From positions 1,178,001 through 1,242,000 of the forward strand of contig NZ_RBII01000001.1 of NCBI RefSeq assembly GCF_003634015.1: a DNA stretch of 64,000 nucleotides, given 5' to 3'. Below, piece after piece: positions 46,580 through 55,258 of this stretch. The first letter of the stretch is position 1. Each line of letters starts with the position of its first letter. The DNA is from Litorimonas taeanensis. Its GTDB lineage: Bacteria; Pseudomonadota; Alphaproteobacteria; Caulobacterales; Maricaulaceae. Position numbers and translations under genes: made by a program. Below the pieces are notes generated by a model. The model saw only the letters and a program-made list of their open reading frames with translations. It was not told where the DNA came from and searched no databases.

Positions 46580-47119
46580 ATCGCTAGACGCCCATTAGCC
46601 GCAGCCCCTGCTAAAAAGCCCAAGGGTCCGCGCATCAATCGGGACATTACTTCCCCCAAAGTCCTTCTTATCACTGAGACAGGTGAAAAACGAGGAGTTG
46701 TCTCTCTTGAAGAAGCCCTTGCCGCTGCCTCTGCAGCAGGCCTCGACTTAGTAGAAGTCGCCCCCGGTGAAACCCCCGTAACCAAAGTTTTGGATTACGG
46801 TAAATTACGTTTCGAAAATCAAAAGAAAAAAGCTGCGAACCGCAAAAACCAACGGACGCAGACGCTCAAAGAAATTAAAATGCGCCCGAATATCGACGTG
46901 CATGATTACGGCGTGAAAACGAAAGCCATGACAAAATTCTTTGATCGAGGCGACAAAGTAAAAGTCACCGTAAGATTCCGCGGGCGTGAAATGGCCCATA
47001 TGGATCGTGGCATGGACCTTTTGGCACGCGTCAAAGAAGACTTTGCCGAAACCGCCAAAGTTGAGTTCGAGCCAAAGACCGAAGGTCGTATGATGACTAT
47101 GGTGCTAGCCCCGCGCTAG
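46580..47119 (+). CDS. infC: translation initiation factor IF-3 (ATC start)
   Basis: IF-3 binds the 30S subunit and checks the start codon. The frame encodes 179 residues: [16 protein letters not shown], the interdomain helix with [19 protein letters not shown], then [19 protein letters not shown] and [11 protein letters not shown]. No ATG, GTG or TTG lies between the in-frame TGA at 46547 and TTG at 46790, and starting at that TTG would lose the N-domain. The ATC at 46580 is preceded by AGGAG with eight-base spacing, so it is the start. Rare starts (ATT, ATC) are known for infC and allow IF-3 autorepression. It leads infC-CPBP-rpmI-rplT. Confidence 0.92.
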   Translation: MARRPLAAAPAKKPKGPRINRDITSPKVLLITETGEKRGVVSLEEALAAASAAGLDLVEVAPGETPVTKVLDYGKLRFENQKKKAANRKNQRTQTLKEIKMRPNIDVHDYGVKTKAMTKFFDRGDKVKVTVRFRGREMAHMDRGMDLLARVKEDFAETAKVEFEPKTEGRMMTMVLAPR

Positions 47120-47138
47120 GCCACGCCGTCTTTCGTAA

Positions 47139-48065
47139 ATGTCAGACACTCCCAATTATTTTTTAAAGTTTCCCAATGCGCCGCTTTCGCGGCGTATTTC
47201 ATATGGGCATTGGCTTTTTGGGGCGCTCATCCTATTAACCCTCCCTGACCTTTTGGCCCTTCCCCTTTTCGGCCTTTTTGATTTTCTACCCGCTGAATGG
47301 CAACTCCCCCTAGACCCTAATTTCCCGCGAAGTGGCTATGGGGATTCCCTGATGCTTTGGATCTATTTCATCCCGGCCTTTATCGTCCCATTTCTTATCT
47401 ATAAATATTGGCATCGGCTCCCGCTTAAACGCCTTCTTACCACGGCCCCCACATTTCGGTGGAACCGCCTTTTAATAAGCTTTGTCATCGTCCTCATTGT
47501 TTATGGCAGTTTGACGGCAGTGGAATATGGGTTGGGCTTTGAAGATTTTGATGAAGTCGTACTTCACCCAGATTGGAAAGGGTACCTTATCATGTTGGGT
47601 ATCATGCTCTTCCTATTGCCCATTCAATCAGCCTCTGAGGAAATTCTTTGCCGCGGTTATTTAAACCAAGGCCTTAGCCAGATAACGAAACGGCCTTGGA
47701 TAGCCTTTATTATCACCAGTGGGTTATTTGCGGCTTTACATATGGCGAATCCCGAAGCCTATCAGCAAATGCTCCCTTATATGCTGAGTATTTTTGCCTT
47801 TGGCATGGCCATGTGTTGGCTAAGTTATGCCGATCAAGGTCTGGAAAGCGCTATCGGTGTCCATATAGGTAATAATTTCTTTGTGTTTACAGTCTTTGGA
47901 TATGCAGACCCAACTTTGCCGCACTCTGCAATTTGGACAGGGCCAGAGCCTATGATAACATGGCGGAGTGCGATAGAGGATGCCGTACTCATTTTTGCTC
48001 TGACAGCTATCATTATTGGGTTTAATCATTGGCGTGAAAAGCAAAACCAAAAGAAAGGTATTTAG
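47139..48065 (+). CDS. CPBP-family intramembrane metalloprotease
   Basis: A 308-residue multi-span membrane protein. The three CPBP motifs are visible: SASEEILCRGYL (Glu167, Glu168, Arg172), FAALHMANPE (His201) and VHIGNNF (His242, Asn246). These residues form the active site of Rce1/Abi-type proteases. Function in bacteria is mostly unknown. It is inserted between infC and rpmI, 19 bases after infC, so it probably is part of the infC transcript; this insertion is unusual because infC-rpmI-rplT are normally contiguous. Confidence 0.88.
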   Translation: MSDTPNYFLKFPNAPLSRRISYGHWLFGALILLTLPDLLALPLFGLFDFLPAEWQLPLDPNFPRSGYGDSLMLWIYFIPAFIVPFLIYKYWHRLPLKRLLTTAPTFRWNRLLISFVIVLIVYGSLTAVEYGLGFEDFDEVVLHPDWKGYLIMLGIMLFLLPIQSASEEILCRGYLNQGLSQITKRPWIAFIITSGLFAALHMANPEAYQQMLPYMLSIFAFGMAMCWLSYADQGLESAIGVHIGNNFFVFTVFGYADPTLPHSAIWTGPEPMITWRSAIEDAVLIFALTAIIIGFNHWREKQNQKKGI

Positions 48066-48089
48066 GCCCGTATAGCTGTGCTCTACCGC

Positions 48090-48117
48090 TTGACTGTCTC
48101 TGCGCAAACACTATAAG
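48090..48117 (+). promoter_or_regulatory. rpmI: promoter of rpmI-rplT
   Basis: TTGACT (48090-48095) and TATAAG (48112-48117), 16-base spacer. It gives rpmI-rplT expression independent of infC and the CPBP gene and a leader of about 110 bases. Confidence 0.55.
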
Positions 48118-48123
48118 GCCCGC

Positions 48124-48141
48124 TTCTGAGGTGACTCAGAA
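48124..48141 (+). promoter_or_regulatory. hairpin with GTGA tetraloop at rpmI leader start
   Basis: TTCTGAG-GTGA-CTCAGAA, perfect 7-bp stem with a GNRA loop, right at the predicted transcription start. Could be part of an L20/L35-responsive leader or stabilise the RNA 5' end. Confidence 0.45.
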
Positions 48142-48236
48142 ACCGCAGTGCTATGGGCTAACAGGCATGCCTATACACTCACAAAGGCTGTGTCGCGCAT
48201 CGGGTCTGATGCAAGACACCAAATCAGGAGACCGAA

Positions 48237-48437
48237 ATGCCAAAAATGAAGACCAAGTCAGGCGCAAAAAAGCGCTTTAAAATTACCTCTAGTGGTAAAG
48301 TGAAAGCTGGCCAAGCCGGCAAACGTCACGGAATGATCAAACGTACGAATGACCAAATTCGTAAATTGCGCGGCACAACAGTTCTTAAAGACTGTGATGC
48401 AAAGCGTATCAAAAAATCATTCATGCCAAACGGCTAA
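48237..48437 (+). CDS. rpmI: ribosomal protein L35
   Basis: A 66-residue basic protein of the 50S subunit, [20 protein letters not shown], with [20 protein letters not shown] features typical of L35. Ribosome-binding site AGGAG. It follows a 171-base leader with its own promoter and precedes rplT by 30 bases. Confidence 0.97.
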   Translation: MPKMKTKSGAKKRFKITSSGKVKAGQAGKRHGMIKRTNDQIRKLRGTTVLKDCDAKRIKKSFMPNG

Positions 48438-48467
48438 TCGCCGCCCTTATCTTACTGGAGTAATATT

Positions 48468-48845
48468 ATGTCACGAGTAAAACGCGGCGTCACAAAACAC
48501 GCACGCCACAAAAAAATTATCGACGCCGCCAAAGGTTATCGCGGTCGCCGTAAAAATACTTTCCGTATCGCTAACCAAGCCGTCGAAAAAGCCGGTCAGT
48601 ACGCCTATATCGGCCGTAAGCTGAAAAAGCGTCAGTTCCGCGCTTTGTGGATCCAACGCATTAATGCGGCTGCACGTTTACACGGTTTGACTTATGGTCG
48701 TTTCATGGATGGCCTAAACAAAGCCGGTATCAACCTTGACCGTAAAGTCTTGGCTGACATGGCTGGCAATGAGCCAGAAAGCTTTAAAGCGCTTGTTGAA
48801 ACTGCGAAAAAGCACGCTAGCCAGCCGCACACTGTTAAAGCCTAA
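48468..48845 (+). CDS. rplT: ribosomal protein L20
   Basis: A 125-residue 50S protein, early in assembly, that in many bacteria represses its own operon by binding the leader RNA. Signatures [40 protein letters not shown] and [21 protein letters not shown] strong terminator follows; pheST, which often come next, are absent. Confidence 0.97.
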   Translation: MSRVKRGVTKHARHKKIIDAAKGYRGRRKNTFRIANQAVEKAGQYAYIGRKLKKRQFRALWIQRINAAARLHGLTYGRFMDGLNKAGINLDRKVLADMAGNEPESFKALVETAKKHASQPHTVKA

Positions 48846-48867
48846 TCCGCTTAATAAACGAGAATTC

Positions 48868-48897
48868 AAAGCGTCCCATAAGGGGCGCTTTTTTTTT
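48868..48897 (+). terminator. terminator after rplT
   Basis: AGCGTCCC-ATAA-GGGGCGCT followed by nine T. Confidence 0.85.
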
Positions 48898-49055
48898 GGG
48901 GAAACAAAAGGGATGCCCCATAGGAAAGATTTAAACTGCCTAAGGGTGATAAATTATAGTTACGCATTGATGATTGTAAAAATAACCGTTTCGTAATCAT
49001 CGTCTTCTAAGAAAATAATCAGTTTTCTAGATAGGGCGAAATTATAAAATTTCTC

Positions 49056-50480
49056 ATGCCATATGAGCGCTTGCTACGCGCAGCAGACGACACGGGAGCC
49101 GCTGACCTGCTGAAGGCTCGTACTGTCTATATTATTGGCTGGGTCTTTATCGCGTCACAGATCGTCAACCTGATCTTTATGACCTATACCTATGGCGGCT
49201 GGACGCATGACCATTGGATTTCTATCATTGCCTCAGCCTGCGTTATTGGCGCGACTTACCTCATTCGGTATTATAAAAACTTCTCTGTCTATGCGGGGTT
49301 CTGTTCTGGCCTTATATTACTTGGAATTGGCGCTTCGGCTTACCCGGATCACATCGGCATCAACACAGCCATGTTACCCCTGTTAGTGGTGGGCGCCATC
49401 ATCAATGGTACGATTGGGAATTGGCGCCTCGTCGCTATATTTGGCGTCATCAATACAGCCTTCATTTGGTATCTTTATTATATTTCATCACAGGCCCCAC
49501 CCACTCTCCCAGCTAATCCAATTCTTTATGACGGGCAAAATTTCCAACGCGCCATTCAATGTACAATTGCCTTGCTCATTATTTCGACGATTATGGCGCT
49601 GTACTCTCTCAGTATCGCCTATATTTTCTCTCTGATGGAGAAACATGTTCGCCTCGCAAAAGAAGCTAATCATGCAAAATCTAGCTTTTTGGCGAATATG
49701 AGCCATGAGCTTCGCACACCTCTTAATGGCGTCATAGGTATGGCGGGGCTTTTGCTTAAAACAGATTTGGATCCAAAGCAGAGACAATATTCAGAAATCA
49801 TTGAGGGGTGTAGTGATGGCCTCGTCACGATTATCAATGATGTGTTGGATTTATCAAAACTTGATGCAGGCAAAATTGTCTTGAAAGACGCGCCTCTGAA
49901 TTTAGCAAAAATTCTCAATGACCTTGTTCAATTGCATCACCCTGCCTCTTTGGGAAAAGGAATTTCATTAGGCCTACATTATGACCCTTATGTTCCGACG
50001 ATGTTTATTGGGGATGAAAGCCGTCTCAGACAAATCGCCAATAATCTGATTGGCAATGCGGTGAAGTTTACGAAAGAAGGCCGTATAGATATCTTTGTCA
50101 AAGGCATGAGCCGTAATTTAGATGTTTTCGATTTGTATCTTTATGTACGCGATACAGGGATTGGCATTTCCGAAGAGCATACTGAGCGCGTTTTCAAACG
50201 CTTTGAGCAAGTCGATAATCGCCATTCAACACAGACCCAAGGCACAGGCTTGGGCCTTTCGATTACCAAAGGGATGGTCGAAGCCATGGGGGGATCAATC
50301 AATCTAGAAAGCCGATTGAATTATGGCACCATGTTCACCGTCCACATCCCCTTGCCATTGATGAAAGCCGAAGAAAACACAAAGCCGAACACAGCGCCGA
50401 ACACAGATAAAACTACAGCAGACATAAAGGCCTCAGGAGCGCCGATTTCGCCGCATATACACGCCCAAAAAATCGCATAA
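49056..50480 (+). CDS. orphan membrane sensor histidine kinase
   Basis: A 474-residue kinase. Five to six membrane helices (about 22-200) form the sensor, with no recognisable PAS, HAMP or CHASE domain. Then HisKA with [16 protein letters not shown] (His217), and a HATPase domain with the N-box [17 protein letters not shown]1 DTGIGI and G2 GTGLGLSI. The short Thr/Asn/Ala tail lacks a receiver domain. No response regulator is adjacent, so it is an orphan kinase; the signal is unknown. A TTTTC-rich region without clear promoter precedes it. Confidence 0.9.
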   Translation: MPYERLLRAADDTGAADLLKARTVYIIGWVFIASQIVNLIFMTYTYGGWTHDHWISIIASACVIGATYLIRYYKNFSVYAGFCSGLILLGIGASAYPDHIGINTAMLPLLVVGAIINGTIGNWRLVAIFGVINTAFIWYLYYISSQAPPTLPANPILYDGQNFQRAIQCTIALLIISTIMALYSLSIAYIFSLMEKHVRLAKEANHAKSSFLANMSHELRTPLNGVIGMAGLLLKTDLDPKQRQYSEIIEGCSDGLVTIINDVLDLSKLDAGKIVLKDAPLNLAKILNDLVQLHHPASLGKGISLGLHYDPYVPTMFIGDESRLRQIANNLIGNAVKFTKEGRIDIFVKGMSRNLDVFDLYLYVRDTGIGISEEHTERVFKRFEQVDNRHSTQTQGTGLGLSITKGMVEAMGGSINLESRLNYGTMFTVHIPLPLMKAEENTKPNTAPNTDKTTADIKASGAPISPHIHAQKIA

Positions 50481-50515
50481 GCAAAAGCTTGGGCAAGGCT
50501 ATCTGTATGAAAAGC

Positions 50516-52594
50516 TTAAAAATTATAGCGAATACTGGCCCTTATTTGCCTTGGCTCTACGGAATGAAAATGAATGTCTTCCACAGGCTGCGCTTCGCCT
50601 GCTAATTGGGATTCAAATAAATAGCTAATATCGGAATCTTTTGCGTCCAAGACATTCAAAAGCTCTAGGCCAAAGGTCACATCGTGCAAATCATAATGCG
50701 CGGAAAAATTGACCAAGGTTGTCGGCTCTGAACGCGTGCTATTGTCTTCTATCAAAGGAGCCGCCCCAAAATGACGAAGGCGCGTATTCAGAGTGAGCTT
50801 GTCAAACTTCATCAATGCGCCGCCTGATAATACCGTCTCTACGGCACCGGGAATTCTATCTGCAATCGCGACATCAGAGAAACGCGCATCGGTATAGGCG
50901 CCCCCTACATCCAGAACGAGCCAATCATTGGGTAACCAGAATATATTGCCCTCAACACCCAAACGTTCTGTCGCATCATTGGCTTCGGTTGTGCCCGCAT
51001 CGCCAACGAATACTAATTCAGAATCAAGCTCTAAGTAAAAGGCGGCCGCGTTTAAACGAAAGTCACCCTTTTCGAGTCTAAAGCCTATTTCTTGGCCTTT
51101 TGATTTCACCAGCAAGGGTACTGTATCAACGGGGTCAAGGGTAACAGGGTCCACTGAAATTGTTGTGCCGCGCACATCATTGGAGTGAAAGCCTTGCCCG
51201 TAATTAGCGTAAAGTTCCAGATTAGGCGCGGCCTGCCACGCAAGGCCCAAGCTCGGCGATAAGAGCGTATCATCGCTTTCGCCGCCATTTTGCGCAAGAG
51301 ACAAGGCCTCGACATCCGCTTTGAAATAATTCCCCCGAATCCCGCCATTCACGCGTAAGCTATTGGTGAGGGCATATTCCACTTCACCCCAAATTGCGGC
51401 GCTCGTCTCTTTGACTTTATCTTGGCGAACCGTAGAGAGGCGCTCGCGCCCGGCGGTATTAAATAAACCTAATTCGCCAATATTATCACGGCGGAACTCT
51501 GCACCTGTACTCAGTGTAAGATTATCCCACAATTGACGGCTATGATTTACTGAGCCCCCAAAATATTGGCGACTATCACGCTGTTCAAACTCATCCCCAT
51601 TAACTGGGTCATTTAAGAAATAAGTAAAGTTAGAAAACAAAGAGAGATCATAATCTACTATGTATAAATTTATATTCGTCTCGGCGCCGCTACTTGAAAA
51701 AATCTGACTGTCAAACCCCAGAGAGGCACGATGTGTTTCACCGCCTAAATCATCATCGATAAAGCCATATCTGTCGATTGTACCTTCCTGCACCGCTCTT
51801 AATGGAATTTGATCCGTCGCCGTCCAATCGCTTTGATAATAACTAGCGCTCAAGACAGAGCGGCTAAGACCGCCCACATGGATGAGTTTGGCCAGACCGT
51901 TAAACTTCTTCAAATCCTGATCCAGATCCCAAGGCCCGTCATAGCGCTGTATTTCTCCCCCTAAGAGGAGACTTGTTCTCTCCGAGAGCTGCTGCGTACC
52001 CGCCGCCACGCCGCGCAGATAACCATATTCCCCCGCCGTCAGTTGAAGAAAATTATGATCGAGGCTTTCTCGTGTCAGATATTGCGCCGAACCCGCAGTA
52101 GAGAAATCCCCTACTTGCGCGGAATAAGGCCCCTTACGGTAGTCCACTCTCTCAACAAGTTCAGGAATAACAAAGTTCAGATCAAGATAACCTTGCCCAT
52201 GCCCGTGGGTGCGAAGGTTGACGGGCACGCCGTCAACGCTGGCTGAAAAATCAGTCCCGTGATCAAGGTTAAACCCCCGCAGAAAATACTGATTGGATTT
52301 CCCCTCACCTGAATGTTGTGTGGCCACAGCCCCGGGGATGACTTCCACTAACTCGCCTGAACGACTCAGCGGTCGGTTTTCGAAATCCGAATAGCCAACA
52401 GTGCCCTCTGAGGCTGTCTTGGCTTCGCCGATCTTATCCAGAGCCCGCCCATATACGACAACTTCATCAACCCTGTGAAGCAAGTCATCATGGGCAAAGG
52501 CGGGTTGGGACAATAACCCCACCATTAAGCCAAGGCTTGAGACGCTTTTCAGAGAAAGTTTCTGATGAAAATATGGTGGTTTTGTAAAAGTCAT
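50516..52594 (-). CDS. TonB-dependent outer-membrane receptor
   Basis: A 692-residue receptor with a signal peptide (ending QPAFAH), TonB-box-like DEVVVYGRAL, plug (about 55-165) with LVEVIPGAVATQHSGEGKSN and RGFNLDHGTDFSASVDGVPV, NLRTHGHGQGYLDLNFVIPE and YRKGPYSAQVGDFSTAGSA, and a barrel ending in an aromatic Phe (SIRYNF). The His-rich plug loops (THGHGQG, LDHGTDF) recall receptors for metal complexes, but the substrate cannot be fixed. A nested inverted repeat 18 bases before the ATG may control it. Confidence 0.88.
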   Translation of the reverse strand: MTFTKPPYFHQKLSLKSVSSLGLMVGLLSQPAFAHDDLLHRVDEVVVYGRALDKIGEAKTASEGTVGYSDFENRPLSRSGELVEVIPGAVATQHSGEGKSNQYFLRGFNLDHGTDFSASVDGVPVNLRTHGHGQGYLDLNFVIPELVERVDYRKGPYSAQVGDFSTAGSAQYLTRESLDHNFLQLTAGEYGYLRGVAAGTQQLSERTSLLLGGEIQRYDGPWDLDQDLKKFNGLAKLIHVGGLSRSVLSASYYQSDWTATDQIPLRAVQEGTIDRYGFIDDDLGGETHRASLGFDSQIFSSSGAETNINLYIVDYDLSLFSNFTYFLNDPVNGDEFEQRDSRQYFGGSVNHSRQLWDNLTLSTGAEFRRDNIGELGLFNTAGRERLSTVRQDKVKETSAAIWGEVEYALTNSLRVNGGIRGNYFKADVEALSLAQNGGESDDTLLSPSLGLAWQAAPNLELYANYGQGFHSNDVRGTTISVDPVTLDPVDTVPLLVKSKGQEIGFRLEKGDFRLNAAAFYLELDSELVFVGDAGTTEANDATERLGVEGNIFWLPNDWLVLDVGGAYTDARFSDVAIADRIPGAVETVLSGGALMKFDKLTLNTRLRHFGAAPLIEDNSTRSEPTTLVNFSAHYDLHDVTFGLELLNVLDAKDSDISYLFESQLAGEAQPVEDIHFHSVEPRQIRASIRYNF

Positions 52595-52611
52595 GGCTCT
52601 CTTTATATCGA

Positions 52612-52643
52612 TATCTGACAGGGGTATCCCTCTAATTCAGATA
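52612..52643. promoter_or_regulatory. nested inverted repeat before the TonB receptor
   Basis: Outer arms TATCTGA/TCAGATA (7 bp) enclose AGGG/CCCT (4 bp) around GTAT. It lies 18 bases upstream of the ATG at 52594 and could be an operator or an mRNA hairpin. It does not resemble the cobalamin (B12 box) or TPP riboswitch core. Confidence 0.45.
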
Positions 52644-52827
52644 CGACAGAAAGAGAATAAGAGTTGCGTCACAACTTCATTTATTTTGATTGATTATCTG
52701 TATTTTATAAATCGGCCAAAACAATTTGAAATTACAAACAATTAAACTTCGCAACACCTTATGCAGGTGTTCAAACATAATCCTAGCTTACGCTTTGAAC
52801 GGGCTTATCCGCAGCGAATAAGCTTGC

Positions 52828-52856
52828 TTGACACTTCCGCCAGTTTTCAATAAACG
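52828..52856 (+). promoter_or_regulatory. ffh: ffh promoter
   Basis: Consensus -35 TTGACA (52828-52833) and TAAACG at 52851-52856 after 17 bases. The -10 is poor, so this is tentative; the leader would be about 125 bases. Confidence 0.4.
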
Positions 52857-52985
52857 CCCCTTAATTCAGCGCAGATTTATTCCTGCGCTCCGCGCTGTGC
52901 GAGATGCAGACGGGGTCCCGTGGTCGACGTGTTACGTTCACCGCGGCTCTTGTGCATTGGGCATTGCTAATTTTGAGGTGAACAT

Positions 52986-54593
52986 TTGTTCGACACATTA
53001 GGTGATAAGCTTGGTAATGTCTTTGACAATCTGACAGGGCGCGGCGCTCTATCAGAGAAAGACGTTAATGCCGCTATGCGTGAAATCCGCGTCGCCTTGC
53101 TAGAAGCTGACGTGGCCCTGCCCGTTGTTAAAACCTTCGTCGAAAAAATTCGCCGCGAAGCCGTTGGCGAAAAGGTTATTAAATCAATCAAGCCCGGCCA
53201 GATGGTCGTTAAAATCGTCAATGACGCCCTTATCGACATGCTTGGCGGTACGCTCTCTGATGAAGACGCTGATAAAGAAGAAGCGGCCAAGGCCACACAT
53301 CTTAACCTTTCAGGTCGTCCGCCCGTTGCCATTCTTATGGCGGGCCTTCAAGGTTCTGGTAAAACCACGACATCGGGTAAAATCGCGCTTTACCTAAAAA
53401 AGGCGTTTAAAAAGAAAATCCTTCTTGCCTCGCTGGATACGAATCGCCCTGCCGCGATGGAACAGCTCGGTATGCTGGCTAAGCAAGCCGATGTTGGTTT
53501 CTTACCTATTATCAAGGGGCAAAGCGCCCTCGAGATCGCCAAACGCGCCATGAGCGAAGGCGCCAAGGGCGGGTATGACGTTGTCTTCCTCGATACGGCG
53601 GGCCGCACCACCATCAATGATGAGTTGATGGACGAAGTTGAGGCTATCGCCAAGGAAACGCAGCCTATTGAAACCCTTCTGGTCGCAGATAGCCTGACGG
53701 GCCAAGATGCTGTTGAAACGGCCAAGCGCTTCCATGAGCGCCTGCCGCTTACAGGTCTTGTCCTGACTCGGATTGACGGCGACGGTCGCGGCGGTGCGGC
53801 GCTCTCTATGCGCGCCGTTACAGGTCTACCCATTAAATTCCTAGGTACAGGCGAGAAATTAGACGGGCTAGAAGCCTTTGACGCAGAACGCCTTGCAGGA
53901 CGTATTTTAGGGCAAGGCGATATCGTTTCGCTTGTCGAACGCGCCTCAGAAGTCATCGACCAAAAAGAAGCCGAACGCGCCGCAGAGAAAATGCGCAAAG
54001 GCCAATTTGATTTGGATGATCTCGCCAAACAACTTGGTCAAATGCAGAAAATGGGCGGCATGGGCGGCCTGATGAAATTAATGCCCGGCATGGGCAAAAT
54101 GAAGAAACAAATCGACGCGGCTGGCGGGATTGATGATCATCTTTTGAAACAGCAACAGGCGATTATTTTCTCCATGACGCCAGAAGAGCGTCGTAACCCT
54201 GCCCTGATGAAGGCTTCGCGCAAAAAGCGCATCGCCGCCGGTTCAGGCATGAGTGTGCAAGAAGTGAACAAGGTCATCAAAATGCACCGCCAAATGTCTG
54301 ATATGATGAAGAAAATGGGCAAAGGCGGCATGGCCGGCCTAATGCAGCAAATGGGCGGTATGCCTGGCATGCCCAAAATGCCCGGCGGTATGATGCCCGG
54401 TAAAGGCATGGGCGGCATGCCTAACCCTGCAGATATGTCCCCAGAACAACTCGAAGAGCTAAAAAAATCCCTGCCAGCCGGCCTTGGTAAGCTCCCTGGC
54501 CTTGGTGGTCTGGGCGGCGGGGGGCCGAAACTCCCCGGCCTTGGCGGCGGCCTTCCGGGATTAGGCGCCAACCCCTTTGGTAAAAAGAAATAG
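52986..54593 (+). CDS. ffh: signal recognition particle protein Ffh
   Basis: Ffh binds signal sequences and 4.5S RNA and docks with FtsY. The 535-residue protein starts with TTG, supported by GAGGTG six bases upstream; no ATG lies in frame near it. Domains: N helical bundle (1-85), G domain with GLQGSGKTT (120-128), DTNRPAAMEQ, DTAGR (203-207), TRIDGDGRGG and GTGEKLDGLEAFD, then a Met-rich M domain (about 310-470) with MSDMMKKMGKGGM. A 60-residue Gly/Pro/Leu-rich tail (PGLGGLGGGG) is unusual in length. rpsP follows after 42 bases, as in many bacteria. Confidence 0.96.
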   Translation: MFDTLGDKLGNVFDNLTGRGALSEKDVNAAMREIRVALLEADVALPVVKTFVEKIRREAVGEKVIKSIKPGQMVVKIVNDALIDMLGGTLSDEDADKEEAAKATHLNLSGRPPVAILMAGLQGSGKTTTSGKIALYLKKAFKKKILLASLDTNRPAAMEQLGMLAKQADVGFLPIIKGQSALEIAKRAMSEGAKGGYDVVFLDTAGRTTINDELMDEVEAIAKETQPIETLLVADSLTGQDAVETAKRFHERLPLTGLVLTRIDGDGRGGAALSMRAVTGLPIKFLGTGEKLDGLEAFDAERLAGRILGQGDIVSLVERASEVIDQKEAERAAEKMRKGQFDLDDLAKQLGQMQKMGGMGGLMKLMPGMGKMKKQIDAAGGIDDHLLKQQQAIIFSMTPEERRNPALMKASRKKRIAAGSGMSVQEVNKVIKMHRQMSDMMKKMGKGGMAGLMQQMGGMPGMPKMPGGMMPGKGMGGMPNPADMSPEQLEELKKSLPAGLGKLPGLGGLGGGGPKLPGLGGGLPGLGANPFGKKK

Positions 54594-54635
54594 AAACAGA
54601 ATTCAACCGATTGCTAGATTAAAAGGAAAAACATC

Positions 54636-55109
54636 ATGGCTCTCAAACTAAGACTGGCCCGTCACGGCGCCAAAAAACGTCCTTACTACCGCATCGTTGC
54701 TGCGGATTCTCGCGCGCCGCGTGATGGTCGTTTCATCGACATCGTCGGTCGTTACAACCCAATGCTTCCAAAAGACTCAGAAGACCGCGTACAGTTAGAC
54801 GTCGAAAAGTGTAAAGAATGGCTTTCAAAAGGCGCACAGCCAACAGAGCGCGTTGCACGTTTTCTTGGCGCCGCTGGCCTTTGGGAATGGAAAGCTGGAA
54901 ACAATCCTCAAAAAGGTAAGCCTGGCCAAAAAGCTGTAGAGCGAGAAGAAGAGCGTAAAGAGAAAGCTGAAGCCCGCGCCGCCGCCGAAGCAGAAGCAAA
55001 AGAAGCCGCTGCTGAAGCTAAAAAAGCAGCTGAAGCGGCTGCAAAAGAAGCCACTGAAGCCGCGCCTGCTGAAGAAGCGCCTGCTGAAGAAGCTAAATCA
55101 GAAGAATAG
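54636..55109 (+). CDS. rpsP: ribosomal protein S16 with long Ala/Glu/Lys tail
   Basis: The first 80 residues are typical S16 ([48 protein letters not shown]). The last 70 residues are a low-complexity Ala/Glu/Lys helix ([20 protein letters not shown]), common in alphaproteobacteria. The normal next genes rimM, trmD and rplS are missing; a terminator with a UUCG loop follows. Ribosome-binding site AAAGGA. Confidence 0.95.
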   Translation: MALKLRLARHGAKKRPYYRIVAADSRAPRDGRFIDIVGRYNPMLPKDSEDRVQLDVEKCKEWLSKGAQPTERVARFLGAAGLWEWKAGNNPQKGKPGQKAVEREEERKEKAEARAAAEAEAKEAAAEAKKAAEAAAKEATEAAPAEEAPAEEAKSEE

Positions 55110-55130
55110 TCTTTTGATAGTTTTAGACAT

Positions 55131-55160
55131 GAAGCCGTCCTTCGGGGCGGCTTTTTTTAT
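55131..55160 (+). terminator. terminator after rpsP with TTCG loop
   Basis: AAGCCGTCC-TTCG-GGGCGGCTTTTTTT, UUCG tetraloop closed by C-G. Confidence 0.85.
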
Positions 55161-55258
55161 GCCGCAAATCATTCAAATGTTCCCCCCACCGCATTAGGGC
55201 GCGGTTTCTAATTTATCTCGCTATCAGACATGTATTATCCATCTTTTAGGGGGACATT

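Larger units (their letters stand above)
52595..52985. other. 391-bp intergenic region between TonB receptor and ffh
   Basis: Divergent promoters. It contains the nested repeat at 52612, a hairpin AACACCT/AGGTGTT (52753-52771), a 6-bp inverted repeat GCTTAT/ATAAGC (52803-52823) and the ffh promoter. No SRP RNA (GGTCAGGCC...GCAGCC-type core) was found next to ffh. Confidence 0.4.

Noticed and set aside
52595-52985. SRP RNA gene next to ffh
   Set aside because: No GGTCAGGCC/GGAAGGGAGCAGCC-type core found.
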